This document shows, piece after piece, positions 34,592 through 43,199 of a stretch of DNA of 64,000 nt. A program made the translations under genes and the position numbers. The stretch's first letter is position 1; each line of letters starts with the position of its first letter. The notes below the pieces were generated by a model. The model was not told where the DNA came from, did not search any database, and saw nothing but the letters and a program-made list of their open reading frames with translations. Where the stretch lies: assembly GCA_030433075.1 (NCBI GenBank), contig JAUILI010000002.1:1-64000 (forward strand), read 5' to 3'. This DNA is from Gammaproteobacteria bacterium. GTDB taxonomy: Bacteria; Pseudomonadota; Gammaproteobacteria; Pseudomonadales; Azotimanducaceae.

Positions 34592-34656
34592 GGCACGCGG
34601 AGTCTTGTTGACGAAACAGGCTGTCAGCTTAGCTGATCTCGCCCCGAACGGCCAGG

Positions 34657-34674
34657 CCTTTAGAGGCCTAAAGG
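34657..34674. promoter_or_regulatory. Candidate MarR operator (perfect inverted repeat)
   Basis: CCTTTAG-AGGC-CTAAAGG, 7-bp arms with a 4-nt centre. It lies in the 182-nt divergent gap, 66 nt from the marR start and about 100 nt before the kinase gene, so it could control both directions. Confidence 0.5.
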
Positions 34675-34773
34675 TTTGCCCTGCGTTTGCCTTGCGGGGG
34701 GGCTAGGGAATTTTCCTCGTCCCGGCTTCGTGGCAAGCTTCTCTAAATCACACGCTTTAAGGGGAGAAGGACT

Positions 34774-35811
34774 ATGACGCAGAGCATCGAGGGAATTCAC
34801 GGCGACGCCGTTTCAGCCTGGTTTGAAGCGCATATCCCAGGGGCTCAGGGGCCCTTCACCTTCTCCCTCATCGCGGGGGGCCACTCAAACCTGACCTACG
34901 CCGTGGATGACGCCGCGGGGCAGCGCTTTGTGCTCCGCCGGCCACCGCTGGGGCACGTGCTTCAGAGCGCCCATGACGTGGCGCGGGAACATCGCATCAT
35001 CTCTGCCCTTGCTGGGAGCGCTGTGCCCGTGGCGCCGGCCCTGGGCCTTTGCGAAGACCTCGCGGTGAACGAGGCGCCGTTTTACGTGATGCGCTTTGTG
35101 GAGGGGGCCGTGCTCCACGATGCGGACAGCGCCCGGGACCTGCCGGCGGAGGCCCGCGCCTCCCTCGGCGAGGATGTGGTTGATGTGCTGGCGGCCCTGC
35201 ACGCCATCGACCCGGACGCCGTGGGCCTTGGCACCCTAGGCCGCAAGGAAGCCTACATCGCCCGGCAGCTGAAGCGCTGGACCACCCAGTGGGAGAACTC
35301 CAAGCAACGGGAAATCCCCGCCATGGATGCAGCGCGGGCCCTTCTGGGGGAGCGCCTTCCGGAGCAGGTGGGGGCGACCATCGTCCACGGGGACTATCGC
35401 CTCGGGAACATGATCGTGGCCGATGGCAAGATCCAAGGGGTGCTCGACTGGGAGCTCTGCACCCTGGGCGACCCCCTGGCCGACGTGGGCTATCTCCTGA
35501 ACGCCTGGGTGCAACCGGGCGAGGTGGACACGCGCCAGGGCGATCAGGCCCCTACGGCCGTGGGCGGCTTCGGCGACCGCGATGCCCTCGCGGCCCGCTA
35601 TGCGGAGAAAACGGGGCGGGATTTGTCCGCCATCGCCTACTACCGCGCCTTCAGCCACTGGCGCCTCGCGGCCATTGGGGAAGGGGTCTACAAGCGCTAT
35701 CGCCTCGGGGCCATGGGCAGCCGGGAGGACCTGGACCTTTCAGAGTTTGCGGACTCCGTGGTGCGTCGGGCCGAGGCGGCCCTCGAGCTTTTGGAAGGGG
35801 GGCAGGGGTGA
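34774..35811 (+). CDS. APH-family phosphotransferase (ACAD10/11- or LvaA-like kinase)
   Basis: 345 residues. Aminoglycoside-phosphotransferase fold: GGHSNLTYAVDDAAGQRFVLRRPP (about residue 30), HDVAREHRIISAL, the catalytic loop ATIVHGDYRLGNMIVADGKIQGVLDWELCTLGDPLADVGYLL (about residues 203-243), with HGDYRLGN and LDWE the catalytic Asp and metal-binding residues. Relatives fused to or next to acyl-CoA dehydrogenases (ACAD10/11; LvaA of Pseudomonas) phosphorylate 4-hydroxyacyl-CoA. GGGGAGAAGG precedes the start. The next gene begins at its stop codon. Confidence 0.85.
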   Translation: MTQSIEGIHGDAVSAWFEAHIPGAQGPFTFSLIAGGHSNLTYAVDDAAGQRFVLRRPPLGHVLQSAHDVAREHRIISALAGSAVPVAPALGLCEDLAVNEAPFYVMRFVEGAVLHDADSARDLPAEARASLGEDVVDVLAALHAIDPDAVGLGTLGRKEAYIARQLKRWTTQWENSKQREIPAMDAARALLGERLPEQVGATIVHGDYRLGNMIVADGKIQGVLDWELCTLGDPLADVGYLLNAWVQPGEVDTRQGDQAPTAVGGFGDRDALAARYAEKTGRDLSAIAYYRAFSHWRLAAIGEGVYKRYRLGAMGSREDLDLSEFADSVVRRAEAALELLEGGQG

Positions 35812-36215
35812 TGCAGGATCGTCCGACGGCGGTGGAGCTTTTGGACACGCTCGCGACCTACCTCGAGGAAGAGGTGGGGCCGGAGCTTGAGGGGCCCCTG
35901 GTCTATCGCACGCGGGTTGCCCTGAATTTGCTTTCCGTGGTGCGCCGGGAACTGAGCGATGAGGAGGCCCTCCCCCGGGAGGCAGCGCGCCTGGCGGCGC
36001 TGCTCGACACGGCGGTGCCCGAGGGGTCGCCCCGGGCCGCCCTGGACGCGCTCAACGCCCAGCTGGCGGCGCGCCTGCGCCGGGGCGGCGATGCGGCCTT
36101 CGACGAAGCGGCCTGGCCTGTTCTCATGGCGGGGGCTCGGGAAAAGCTGGCGGTACTGCGCCCCGGTTATGACGGCTACGACAGCGCTGGGGAGCGGCCG
36201 GGGGGAGCATCGTGA
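35811..36215 (+). CDS. Small DUF6285-like protein between two kinases
   Basis: 134 residues from the ATG at 35811, overlapping the preceding TGA by one base; its stop overlaps the next start (GTGA at 36212-36215). All-helical: PTAVELLDTLATYLEEEV, VYRTRVALNLLSVVRREL and EAARLAALLDTAV, then AAWPVLMAGAREKLAVLRPGY. This matches the DUF6285 type found next to APH kinases. In Pseudomonas the small LvaB protein is required with kinase LvaA, and a comparable partner role is inferred here from position and size only. Confidence 0.75.
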   Translation: MQDRPTAVELLDTLATYLEEEVGPELEGPLVYRTRVALNLLSVVRRELSDEEALPREAARLAALLDTAVPEGSPRAALDALNAQLAARLRRGGDAAFDEAAWPVLMAGAREKLAVLRPGYDGYDSAGERPGGAS

Positions 36216-37243
36216 GCGGGCCCGGGAAGGCGCCGGAAAGTGCGCAGGCCCGGGAAGCACGGCTGAAGGCCGGGCTCGAGGCCGTATTTCAGGCGGAGCT
36301 GTCTCGCACCGTGACCGTTTCCGATCTCGTGGTGACCTCAGCCGGTGCCCGTCGGGGCAACGTGCTCTTTACCGCGACGGCGCCCGACGGGGAGGGGCAG
36401 CGCTACTGCGTGACCTACCTGCCCACCCTGGACATCGAACTGCTGCCCATTCCCCAGGAGGCCGCGCTCTTTCGCCTCGCGGAAGCCCAGGGCGTTCCCG
36501 TTCCCCATGTCCACTTCGCGACGGAGGATCCGCAGTGGGTTGGGGGGCCGCTTTTCGTTAGCGATTGCGTTGCCGGGGAAACGGTGCCTCGGCGCGTATT
36601 GCGTAAGGTGGCCGGGGAGGGAACGGGAGAACGCATCGCTGCCCAGCTCGGTTCGGCCTTCGCGGCGCTCCATAGCATCGATCCGACCCTCGCGCCGCCG
36701 GCGCTGGCGCGGCCCGAGCGCTCCCCCGTGGAGGACGCCTTGGCCCGCACGGATCAGCAGCTTCGGGAGTTGCTCCAGCCGTCCCCGATCTTCAGCTACG
36801 CCCAGCGCTGGCTGGAAGACCACGCCCCGCCGGCGGGGGAGGGGCTGGCCATCGTCCATGGGGACGTGCGCAACGGTAACGTGATCATTGATGAGCAGGG
36901 CCTGGCCGCCGTGCTGGACTGGGAGGTGGCTAAGGTCGGCGATCCCCTCGAGGATTTAGCCTGGACCTGCCTGCGCTGCTGGCGCTTCGGGGAGGACGAT
37001 AAGGAAGTGGGGGGCTTTGGGCCTCGCGCGCCCTTTGTCACCGCCTATGAAGCCGGTGGAGGCACCTTTGACGCTGAGCGCTTCCACTGGTGGAAGGTTC
37101 TGGGGACCTATCGCTGGGGCCTGGGGCTGGCCGGGCAGGCGGCAGCGCACTTAGATGGGCGTTTCTCAAACATCGTGATGGCCATGAGTGGTCGGCGCGT
37201 GGGCGAGCTTGAATACGACTTACTGTGCCTACTGAAGCCTTAG
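36212..37243 (+). CDS. Second APH-family phosphotransferase
   Basis: 343 residues from the GTG at 36212. Catalytic loop GLAIVHGDVRNGNVIIDEQGLAAVLDWEVAKVGDPLEDLAW (about residues 210-250), with HGDVRNGN and LDWE intact. The N-lobe is more divergent (VTSAGARRGNVLFTATAPDGEGQRYCV) than that of the first kinase. It is clearly a paralogue. Together the three genes 34774-37243 look like a translationally coupled operon. A large hairpin but no U-tract follows. Confidence 0.83.
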   Translation: MSGPGKAPESAQAREARLKAGLEAVFQAELSRTVTVSDLVVTSAGARRGNVLFTATAPDGEGQRYCVTYLPTLDIELLPIPQEAALFRLAEAQGVPVPHVHFATEDPQWVGGPLFVSDCVAGETVPRRVLRKVAGEGTGERIAAQLGSAFAALHSIDPTLAPPALARPERSPVEDALARTDQQLRELLQPSPIFSYAQRWLEDHAPPAGEGLAIVHGDVRNGNVIIDEQGLAAVLDWEVAKVGDPLEDLAWTCLRCWRFGEDDKEVGGFGPRAPFVTAYEAGGGTFDAERFHWWKVLGTYRWGLGLAGQAAAHLDGRFSNIVMAMSGRRVGELEYDLLCLLKP

Positions 37244-37520
37244 CGCTACTTTGGGGGGCGGGGAGTGGGGTTTTTTTCCCGCGCCGGCTTGCGCCGGCGC
37301 GGGAGGGTAAACGGCGTGTGAAGCGTGACGGTCCGCAATCGAGGGGGGAGGGGGAGAGAGTCGAACCGCCTCACGCCTAAACCGAGCTGAACATGCGTGG
37401 CATGTCCAACTAGGCTCAAATGTACGCCCTGGACGAAGGTTGGTCAACCCCCGGACAGCCGGCCGTTCGTCGGGTGGACAAAGGGCGGCTTTAGTTGCCT
37501 GTCCATGACAGAGGGCCGTG
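37244..37520. other. Structured convergent intergenic region
   Basis: A 277-nt gap between the stops of the second kinase and the MerR gene. It holds an 11-bp perfect hairpin (CCCGCGCCGGC-TTGC-GCCGGCGCGGG, 37279-37304) preceded by a T-run on the plus strand, so it fits a canonical terminator in neither direction. Further on (about 37376-37415), GCCTA and TAGGC enclose ACATGC-GTG-GCATGT. TGGACA and TGTCCA near 37473-37506 form another inverted repeat. No gene was recognised. Confidence 0.5.
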
Positions 37521-38492
37521 CTACTGGATCATCCCCTCCACTTCCGCCACGTTCTCCAGCGCTTCTTCCATGAGAGCCCGGGCATGGGCGGTAACGCGAT
37601 GAAGATAGGCGTGAAGGGCGGCGTCCGTGGGGTTGCGGCTTTTGCAGCTGGCGCTGTAGGCCTCGAAGGCGGTCAGGCTGCCGATCAGCGTAATGAGGTG
37701 CTCCGGGCACTCGCACTCCACGGATCGGGATAGACCGGCCAAGCGCACCAGATCGTCGTCATTGAAGCGCCGGGGGGGGATGGCATCGCCCAGTTCCGGG
37801 CGCAGCCCTTCCTCAAAGGCGCTTGGTTCCGGGGCGCTTTCCCCTTCAAAGCGGCAGGCCAGAGCGAGCTCCTCGAGGGAGACCGGGGAGCGAAGGATCA
37901 TGACCCCTTCGGCCTTAAGCGCATCGAAAATTTCCCGGCGGCCAAAGCCCGCGACGACCACAGCGCGGGAGGTGCCGGCACGCTTCATGAGCCCCGCCAC
38001 TTCTTGCACCGTCTCCTCGTAGACCCCGGCGTATTCGAGGATCAGAACGTCCGGCGCGAGGGAAGGTAGGGCCCGTTCGAAATCGCTGTAATTGCGGAAG
38101 GCGCCGATGAGGCTTAGCCCCTCGAGGCGCTCCCCGGCGGCGTCTAGATAGGCCGCGAGGGTGGATCCGAAGACCGCGGCCCGCACCGGGCGGGTGGCGA
38201 ATTGCTGCACCTGCTGGCGGGAGCGGTTGTCCTGCTGGAGGCGCTCCCGAAGCTGGCTGTCGGTCAGGTTAGCGACGGAGGAGATGGGGTTTCCGAGGTC
38301 CACGAGCTGCTTAATCATGGTGAGCCGTTCAACGTCGTCCCGGGAGTAAATACGCCCGAGGGACTCGGTCCGCCGCGTTTCGACCACCGCATAGCGCCGT
38401 TCCCAGGCGCGGAGTCGATCAACGGAAATGCCAGTGAGGCGGGCGACGGCCCCAATGCGGTAATTCTGACTGCTGTCTTGCTTCTGGCTCAT
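37521..38492 (-). CDS. MerR-type regulator with Rossmann-like core and Cys-containing C-terminal domain
   Basis: 323 residues from the ATG at 38492. HTH of the CarA/MlrA type (YRIGAVARLTGISVDRLRAWERRY, residues about 10-33; ESLGRIYSRDDVERL). The middle, residues about 100-215, alternates strands and helices like a B12-binding or receiver domain (VRAAVFGSTLAAYLDAAG, APDVLILEYAGVY, RAVVVAGFGRREIFDALKAEGV) but lacks the cobalamin DxHxxG motif. The C-terminal 70 residues have VECECPEHLITLIGSLTAFEAY and a third Cys in SASCKSRN. It might sense redox or bind metal. Targets unknown; the region is 15 kb from the photosynthesis genes. Confidence 0.78.
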   Translation of the reverse strand: MSQKQDSSQNYRIGAVARLTGISVDRLRAWERRYAVVETRRTESLGRIYSRDDVERLTMIKQLVDLGNPISSVANLTDSQLRERLQQDNRSRQQVQQFATRPVRAAVFGSTLAAYLDAAGERLEGLSLIGAFRNYSDFERALPSLAPDVLILEYAGVYEETVQEVAGLMKRAGTSRAVVVAGFGRREIFDALKAEGVMILRSPVSLEELALACRFEGESAPEPSAFEEGLRPELGDAIPPRRFNDDDLVRLAGLSRSVECECPEHLITLIGSLTAFEAYSASCKSRNPTDAALHAYLHRVTAHARALMEEALENVAEVEGMIQ

Positions 38493-38569
38493 GAAAACCC
38501 ACTCAGGTGAATCCCTAAGATGCGGGTGGCGTTCCCTAACCTTTGCCAAGTTGCCGCGTAAGTGCGCGC

Positions 38570-38597
38570 AGTATAAGCGAATTTCCTGGCTTGTCGA
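38570..38597 (-). promoter_or_regulatory. Sigma-70 promoter for the MerR-type gene
   Basis: Minus strand: TCGACA (38597-38592), 16-nt spacer, TATACT (38575-38570). It sits about 78 nt before the ATG, giving a leader of roughly 70 nt. The best sigma-70-like pair seen in the window. Confidence 0.55.
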
Positions 38598-38745
38598 GGT
38601 TTTGTGCTGAGCGAAAGCAAGACAGCGCCCGCCTCCCTCCTAGGCTCTAGGCGTGCCCTAGGGTCCCGGGCAGGCCGGCCCTCGTCTCCTTGCGCAGGAG
38701 AGGGCACACTAGGGGGACAACGGGCGTTCTTGGGAGGGATCAACC

Positions 38746-40293
38746 GTGACGGCACTGGCCAACAACATTGGAGATCTACTGACGCGCCGGGCGGCGCTTA
38801 ACCCGGAGCGGGAGGCGGTCTACGACGTGGCTCGGGGGCTTCGCCTGAGCTTCTCTGAGCTGGCGGAACGGGCGCATCGCTTGGCGAACGCGCTCATTGA
38901 CGACGGCGTCAAACCCGGGGATCGGGTAGGACTCCTCCTCATGAACAGCGCCGAGTTTATCGAGAGCTTTTTTGCCATCGCGCGCTTGGGCGCCGTGGTG
39001 GTGCCCCTCAATTGGCGCCTGACCGCCGAGGAGCTCCGCTTCATTCTGCAGGACAGCGGCACCACGACCCTCGTCTTTGACGACGATTTCGCCGATACGG
39101 TGGAAACGCTTGTGGGCTTCGAAGACCGAACGGGCCTTACCCGCCTGCTGGGCGTCGGTGCGCCGGCGGTGCCCGGTGCGCAGGATTACGCCGCGTTCCG
39201 GGATCAAGGCGCGGCCATGGCGCCGCCCCTGGGGGCGCAGGATGGGGACGCCCTCTACATCATGTACACCTCCGGGACCACGGGGCTGCCGAAGGGCGTC
39301 GTGCATACCCACGAAAGCGCGCTCTGGGGCGTGCTCACCATTTCCGCGACGGCGGATCTGCGCCCCGGGGATCGCTACCTTCAGGCCCTTCCCCTTTTCC
39401 ACGTGGGGGCCCTGACCCCGGGAACGCTCTGCGTTTATCTCGGCGTTACCAGCATTGTGATGCGCAGCTTCGACCCCACTTCGGCCTGGAAGCTGATTGA
39501 GGAAGAGCGGGTCACTACCGGGCTTCTGGTCCCGGCCATGCTCAACTTTATGCTTCAGGTGCCGGGCTTTGAGGACTTCGATCGCAGCGCCCTGCGCTGG
39601 ATGATGTCCGGGGCGGCGCCCGTGCCCGTTTCCCTCATCGAGCGGTACGCCGAGCTTTCCGTCGACATTCTTCAGGTCTATGGCTTGACGGAAACCTGCG
39701 GCCCGGCGTGCCTTATCGATTCGGAAAATGCCCTCACCCGCGTGGGCTCCACGGGACGGGGCTTCTTCCACAGCGACGTGAAAATCGTGGGAGACGACGG
39801 TGCGCCCTGCGCCGCTGGCGTTCCGGGGGAAGTATGGGTGCGCGGGCGGCACATCATGCGGGAATACTGGAATCGTCCCGATGCCACCGCGGAAACCCTG
39901 GTGGATGGCTGGCTGCGTACCGGCGACGTGGCCATCATGGACGACGACGGCTTCGTTTATATTCAGGACCGGATCAAGGACATGATCATTTCCGGGGGCG
40001 AGAACATCTATCCCGCGGAGGTGGAAAACGTGCTGCTCAGCGCCCCCGGGGTGGCTGATGCGGCCGTGATTGGCATGACCTCGGCGCGCTGGGGCGAGTC
40101 GCCCCTGGCCATTCTCGTGCGCGACGATCCCGAGCTCACGGAAGCGGCGGTGCTGGCCCATTGCCAGAGCCGCCTGGCGCGCTTCAAGCAGCCCCGGGCC
40201 GTGCGCTTTGTGGAGAGCATCCCGAGGAATCCCTCGGGGAAAATTTTGAAACGCGTGCTGCGGGATCAGTTCCCCGAGCCCGCACCGGAATAG
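38746..40293 (+). CDS. Acyl-CoA synthetase (AMP-dependent ligase, fatty-acid type)
   Basis: 515 residues from the GTG at 38746 after TTGGGAGGG. ANL-superfamily motifs: P-loop YTSGTTGLPKGVVHTH (about residue 168), YGLTETCG (about 310), GWLRTGD (about 387), DRIKDMIISGGENIYP (about 408) and the C-terminal Lys in NPSGKILKRVL. It activates a carboxylic acid to its CoA thioester in the cytoplasm. Placed 21 nt before a third APH kinase and an aldehyde dehydrogenase, it could load the acid of the kinase pathway (LvaE-like role); fatty acid specificity is equally possible. Confidence 0.9.
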   Translation: MTALANNIGDLLTRRAALNPEREAVYDVARGLRLSFSELAERAHRLANALIDDGVKPGDRVGLLLMNSAEFIESFFAIARLGAVVVPLNWRLTAEELRFILQDSGTTTLVFDDDFADTVETLVGFEDRTGLTRLLGVGAPAVPGAQDYAAFRDQGAAMAPPLGAQDGDALYIMYTSGTTGLPKGVVHTHESALWGVLTISATADLRPGDRYLQALPLFHVGALTPGTLCVYLGVTSIVMRSFDPTSAWKLIEEERVTTGLLVPAMLNFMLQVPGFEDFDRSALRWMMSGAAPVPVSLIERYAELSVDILQVYGLTETCGPACLIDSENALTRVGSTGRGFFHSDVKIVGDDGAPCAAGVPGEVWVRGRHIMREYWNRPDATAETLVDGWLRTGDVAIMDDDGFVYIQDRIKDMIISGGENIYPAEVENVLLSAPGVADAAVIGMTSARWGESPLAILVRDDPELTEAAVLAHCQSRLARFKQPRAVRFVESIPRNPSGKILKRVLRDQFPEPAPE

Positions 40294-40314
40294 AACAGTA
40301 AGGGGGGGGGGAGC

Positions 40315-41343
40315 ATGGAACTCGACGAGCTGGAGCAGCGGCTGCAGCCCTTTGTGCAGCATTGCTACAACGATCCGACGGCCAGGGCCTTTGCGGTAAA
40401 AAAGATGCCCGGGCATGCGGGCTTCGCCTATGGCTATCGCGTGGCCCTGGGGGAGGGCGCCGAGGCGCGGGAAGAGGCCTGGTTCCTGCGCCTGCCCCCG
40501 CCCAACGTCAATTGGCGGGGCACGGCGGACGTGCTGCGCCAGGTGACGGTCCTGAACGCCCTTGATCAGACTTCCGTGCCCCACTGCAGCGTGCGCTGGA
40601 GCGGCGGGGAAGGGGAGGATCTCCGCTTCTTTGACCGGCCCTTTTTTGTTGTGCCCCAGCTTGAGGGCGACGTGCTGCGCCTCGGCGTGGAAGAGTGGGG
40701 GGCGCAGCTTTCCCGGCCCCAACTTGAAACCCTAGGGCAGGAAGTCATGACGGCCCTCGCGGGCATTCACCGCGTGCCCTGGGAGCCCCTGACCTACCTG
40801 GGCGCACCGGTCCCCTTCGAGGAGGACGTGGCGCGCTGGGATCCGCTGTTCGAGCGGGCCGCCGATCCGGAGGCCCTTAAGCGGGCCCCGGAGGTGCGCA
40901 AGGCCCTCCTCGATCGCATTCCCGAGGCCGCGCCCATTGGCGTTTTTCACGGCGATTTCCAAACGGCCAATTTGTTCTGTGGCTTCGATGGCCATCTGAA
41001 GGCCGTCATTGATTTCGAGCTGACGGGTATCGGCGCCACCCTGAACGACCTGGGGTGGATCTGCACCTTTAGCGATCGGGCCGCCTGGGCCGACGGCAGC
41101 GAGCGCACCTTCTTCCTTGAGCCGGAAACCCTGATTGGCTACTACGAGGCCGCCTGGGGCGAGCCCGTGGCCGACCTGGCCTGGTACCGGGCCCTCGCGG
41201 CCTATAAGTTCGCCCTCATCACGGGCTTTAATCTTATGCTGCATCGCCGGGGCAAGCGCGACGATCCCCTCTGGGAAGTGACGCGCCATTCCATGACCCC
41301 GCTTATTGATCGAGCCCTCGCCCTTCTGGCGGGCGAGCCCTAA
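40315..41343 (+). CDS. Third APH-family phosphotransferase
   Basis: 342 residues, start ATG 40315 after GGGGGGGGAGC. ACAD10/11-type kinase: FAVKKMPGHAGFAYGYRV (about residue 22), LRLPPPNVNWRGTADVLRQ, catalytic loop APIGVFHGDFQTANLFCGFDGHLKAVIDFELTGIGATLNDLGW (about residues 203-245). Here the usual DWE metal motif is DFE, and the rest is intact. It is more distant from the two kinases at 34774 and 36212, suggesting a different acyl substrate. It is 14 nt from the aldehyde dehydrogenase. Confidence 0.82.
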   Translation: MELDELEQRLQPFVQHCYNDPTARAFAVKKMPGHAGFAYGYRVALGEGAEAREEAWFLRLPPPNVNWRGTADVLRQVTVLNALDQTSVPHCSVRWSGGEGEDLRFFDRPFFVVPQLEGDVLRLGVEEWGAQLSRPQLETLGQEVMTALAGIHRVPWEPLTYLGAPVPFEEDVARWDPLFERAADPEALKRAPEVRKALLDRIPEAAPIGVFHGDFQTANLFCGFDGHLKAVIDFELTGIGATLNDLGWICTFSDRAAWADGSERTFFLEPETLIGYYEAAWGEPVADLAWYRALAAYKFALITGFNLMLHRRGKRDDPLWEVTRHSMTPLIDRALALLAGEP

Positions 41344-41357
41344 AGGAGCATTGCCTC

Positions 41358-42764
41358 ATGTCCCCATTCACCATGACCATCAATGGCGCTGCCGTGGGCA
41401 GCGATCAGCAGCTGTCCGTGCTGGATCCGGCTACGGGGCGGCCCTTCGCCGAATGCCCGGATTGCAGCGAAGCCCAACTTGATCAGGCGGTCCGCGCTGC
41501 TAAGGCGGCTTTGCCGGCGTGGCAAGGCGATGCCGAAGCCCGCCGGGCGGCGCTTTTGAAGTGCGCCGATGCCATTGAGGCCCAGGCCCAAGCCATCGGC
41601 CCCGTGCTCACCCAGGAACAGGGCAAGCCCCTGGGCAAGGCGCTGGAAGAGCTCTACGGCGCAGCACTCTGGTTCCGCTCCACGGCGGCCCTGCCCTTAG
41701 AAGATCAGCTGCTTCGGGAGGATGAGCATTTCCGCGTGGAGCTTCGTCGCCGGCCCCTGGGGGTGGTGGCAGGGATTACGCCTTGGAATTTCCCCGTGCT
41801 GCTGGCGGTGTGGAAGATCGCCCCGGCGCTCCTCGCCGGAAATACCTTCATTCTGAAGCCCTCGCCCTACACGCCGCTCTCGAGCCTGGCCCTGGGGGAG
41901 GCTCTCCGGGAAGCGCTGCCGCCGGGGGTCTTTAACGTCGTTTCCGGGGGCGATCAGCTGGGGCGCTGGCTAACCGCCCACCCCGAGGTGCGGAAGATTT
42001 CCTTCACCGGCTCCGTGGCTACCGGTAAGCACATCGCTGCTGCCGCAGCGCCCGATCTTAAGCGCGTCACCCTGGAGCTCGGGGGTAACGATCCCGCTAT
42101 TGTGCTCGCCGATAACAACCCGGAGAAGATCGCGGAGAAGCTGTTCTGGAGCGCCTTCGCCAACAGCGGCCAGGTGTGCGTGGCGGTGAAGCGCCTTTAC
42201 GTCGAGGAGCCGATCTTCCCCGCGGTGGTGGAAGCCCTCGGAGCGATCGCCGAGCGGGTGAAGGTGGGGCCGGGCTCCGCTGCCGATAGCGAGCTTGGGC
42301 CCCTGAACAACCGCGCCCAGTTTGATCGGGTGAGCGAGCTCGTGGATGACGCTCGGAGCCACGGCGCCAAGGTCGTCGCCGGCGGCAAGCCCCTGGCCAA
42401 TGAGGGCTACTTCTACGCGCCGACCATCCTCACGGACGTCGCCGAGGGGGTGCGCCTTGTGGACGAGGAGCAGTTCGGCCCGGCCCTGCCGGTCATGTCC
42501 TTCAAGAGCGTGGACGAAGTGCTGGGACGGGCCAACGGCACGCACTTTGGCCTTGGCGGCTCGATCTGGACGGAAGATCTTGACCGGGGCGCGGCCCTGG
42601 CCCGGGATCTCGACTGCGGCACGGCCTGGGTGAATCAACACATGAACCTGGCCCCCGATGTGCCCTTCGGGGGGGTTAAGTGGTCGGGCATTGGCTACGA
42701 AAACGGCCCCTGGGGCCTGGCGGCCTTCACCGAGTACCAGGTTATCAACGTCGCCAAGCAGTAA
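41358..42764 (+). CDS. NAD(P)-dependent aldehyde dehydrogenase
   Basis: 468 residues. Aldehyde dehydrogenase superfamily: GITPWNFPVLLAVWKIAPALLAGN near residue 135, FTGSVATGKHIAAAA near 215, general base Glu in VTLELGGNDP (about 238) and nucleophilic Cys in NSGQVCVAVKR (about 273). It oxidises an aldehyde to the acid, feeding the neighbouring acyl-CoA ligase. Substrate cannot be named. AAGGAGC precedes the start. A small membrane protein gene follows after 9 nt. Confidence 0.92.
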   Translation: MSPFTMTINGAAVGSDQQLSVLDPATGRPFAECPDCSEAQLDQAVRAAKAALPAWQGDAEARRAALLKCADAIEAQAQAIGPVLTQEQGKPLGKALEELYGAALWFRSTAALPLEDQLLREDEHFRVELRRRPLGVVAGITPWNFPVLLAVWKIAPALLAGNTFILKPSPYTPLSSLALGEALREALPPGVFNVVSGGDQLGRWLTAHPEVRKISFTGSVATGKHIAAAAAPDLKRVTLELGGNDPAIVLADNNPEKIAEKLFWSAFANSGQVCVAVKRLYVEEPIFPAVVEALGAIAERVKVGPGSAADSELGPLNNRAQFDRVSELVDDARSHGAKVVAGGKPLANEGYFYAPTILTDVAEGVRLVDEEQFGPALPVMSFKSVDEVLGRANGTHFGLGGSIWTEDLDRGAALARDLDCGTAWVNQHMNLAPDVPFGGVKWSGIGYENGPWGLAAFTEYQVINVAKQ

Positions 42765-42773
42765 GGCCCCGTC

Positions 42774-43199
42774 GTGCTCACCCTCGCCGCCGTGGCTGCC
42801 CTGGCCTTCGCGGCGGCGACGGTCCTTCCGCTCCCCTCGGAGGCCGCCTTGCTGGCGGCCTGGCATGGAGGCAGTCCCTTACTACTGCTTTGGGCGGCGG
42901 CCACGGTCGGCAATACGGCGGGGGCTCTGCTCATGATGGCCCTCGGGGCCGGCGCCCTTCGCTGGCCCTGGTTGTCCGCGCGCATGGCTGCGCCCCGGAC
43001 GCGATTCCGCCCTTGGGTGCAGCGCTTCGGAGCGCCGACCCTGGTGCTGGCCTGGGTGCCTGCGGTGGGGGATGCGCTGCCCGTGCTGGCGGGGCTTTTG
43101 GGTGTGCCCTGGCGCCGGGCGCTGCTTTGGCTGGCCCTGGGCAAGGGGGGGCGCTACGCCGTGGTGCTGGCCACGGCAGAGCGGCTGGCGGCGGCCTAG
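42774..43199 (+). CDS. Small YqaA/DedA-like membrane protein
   Basis: 141 residues from a GTG. Four hydrophobic segments (VAALAFAAATVLPLPSEAALLA, LLLLWAAATVGNTAGALLMMALG, LVLAWVPAVGDALPVLAGLLG, RALLWLALGKGGRYAVVLAT). The PLPSE..L and GNTAG..L..ALG pieces fit the YqaA branch of the DedA/VTT membrane family, some members of which help flip lipids. Possible last gene of the ligase-kinase-dehydrogenase run. Stop overlaps that of the convergent flavoprotein gene. Confidence 0.72.
   Translation: MLTLAAVAALAFAAATVLPLPSEAALLAAWHGGSPLLLLWAAATVGNTAGALLMMALGAGALRWPWLSARMAAPRTRFRPWVQRFGAPTLVLAWVPAVGDALPVLAGLLGVPWRRALLWLALGKGGRYAVVLATAERLAAA

Noticed and set aside
37341-37440. tRNA gene on the minus strand, suggested by a T-loop-like GGTTCGACTC
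   Set aside because: T-stem and acceptor stem do not pair and no anticodon arm of proper size could be drawn.
38776-40722. 648-residue open frame on the minus strand opposite the acyl-CoA synthetase and kinase
   Set aside because: An antisense shadow of high-GC coding sequence; His/Gly/Arg-rich with no motif, and the plus-strand genes have full family motifs.
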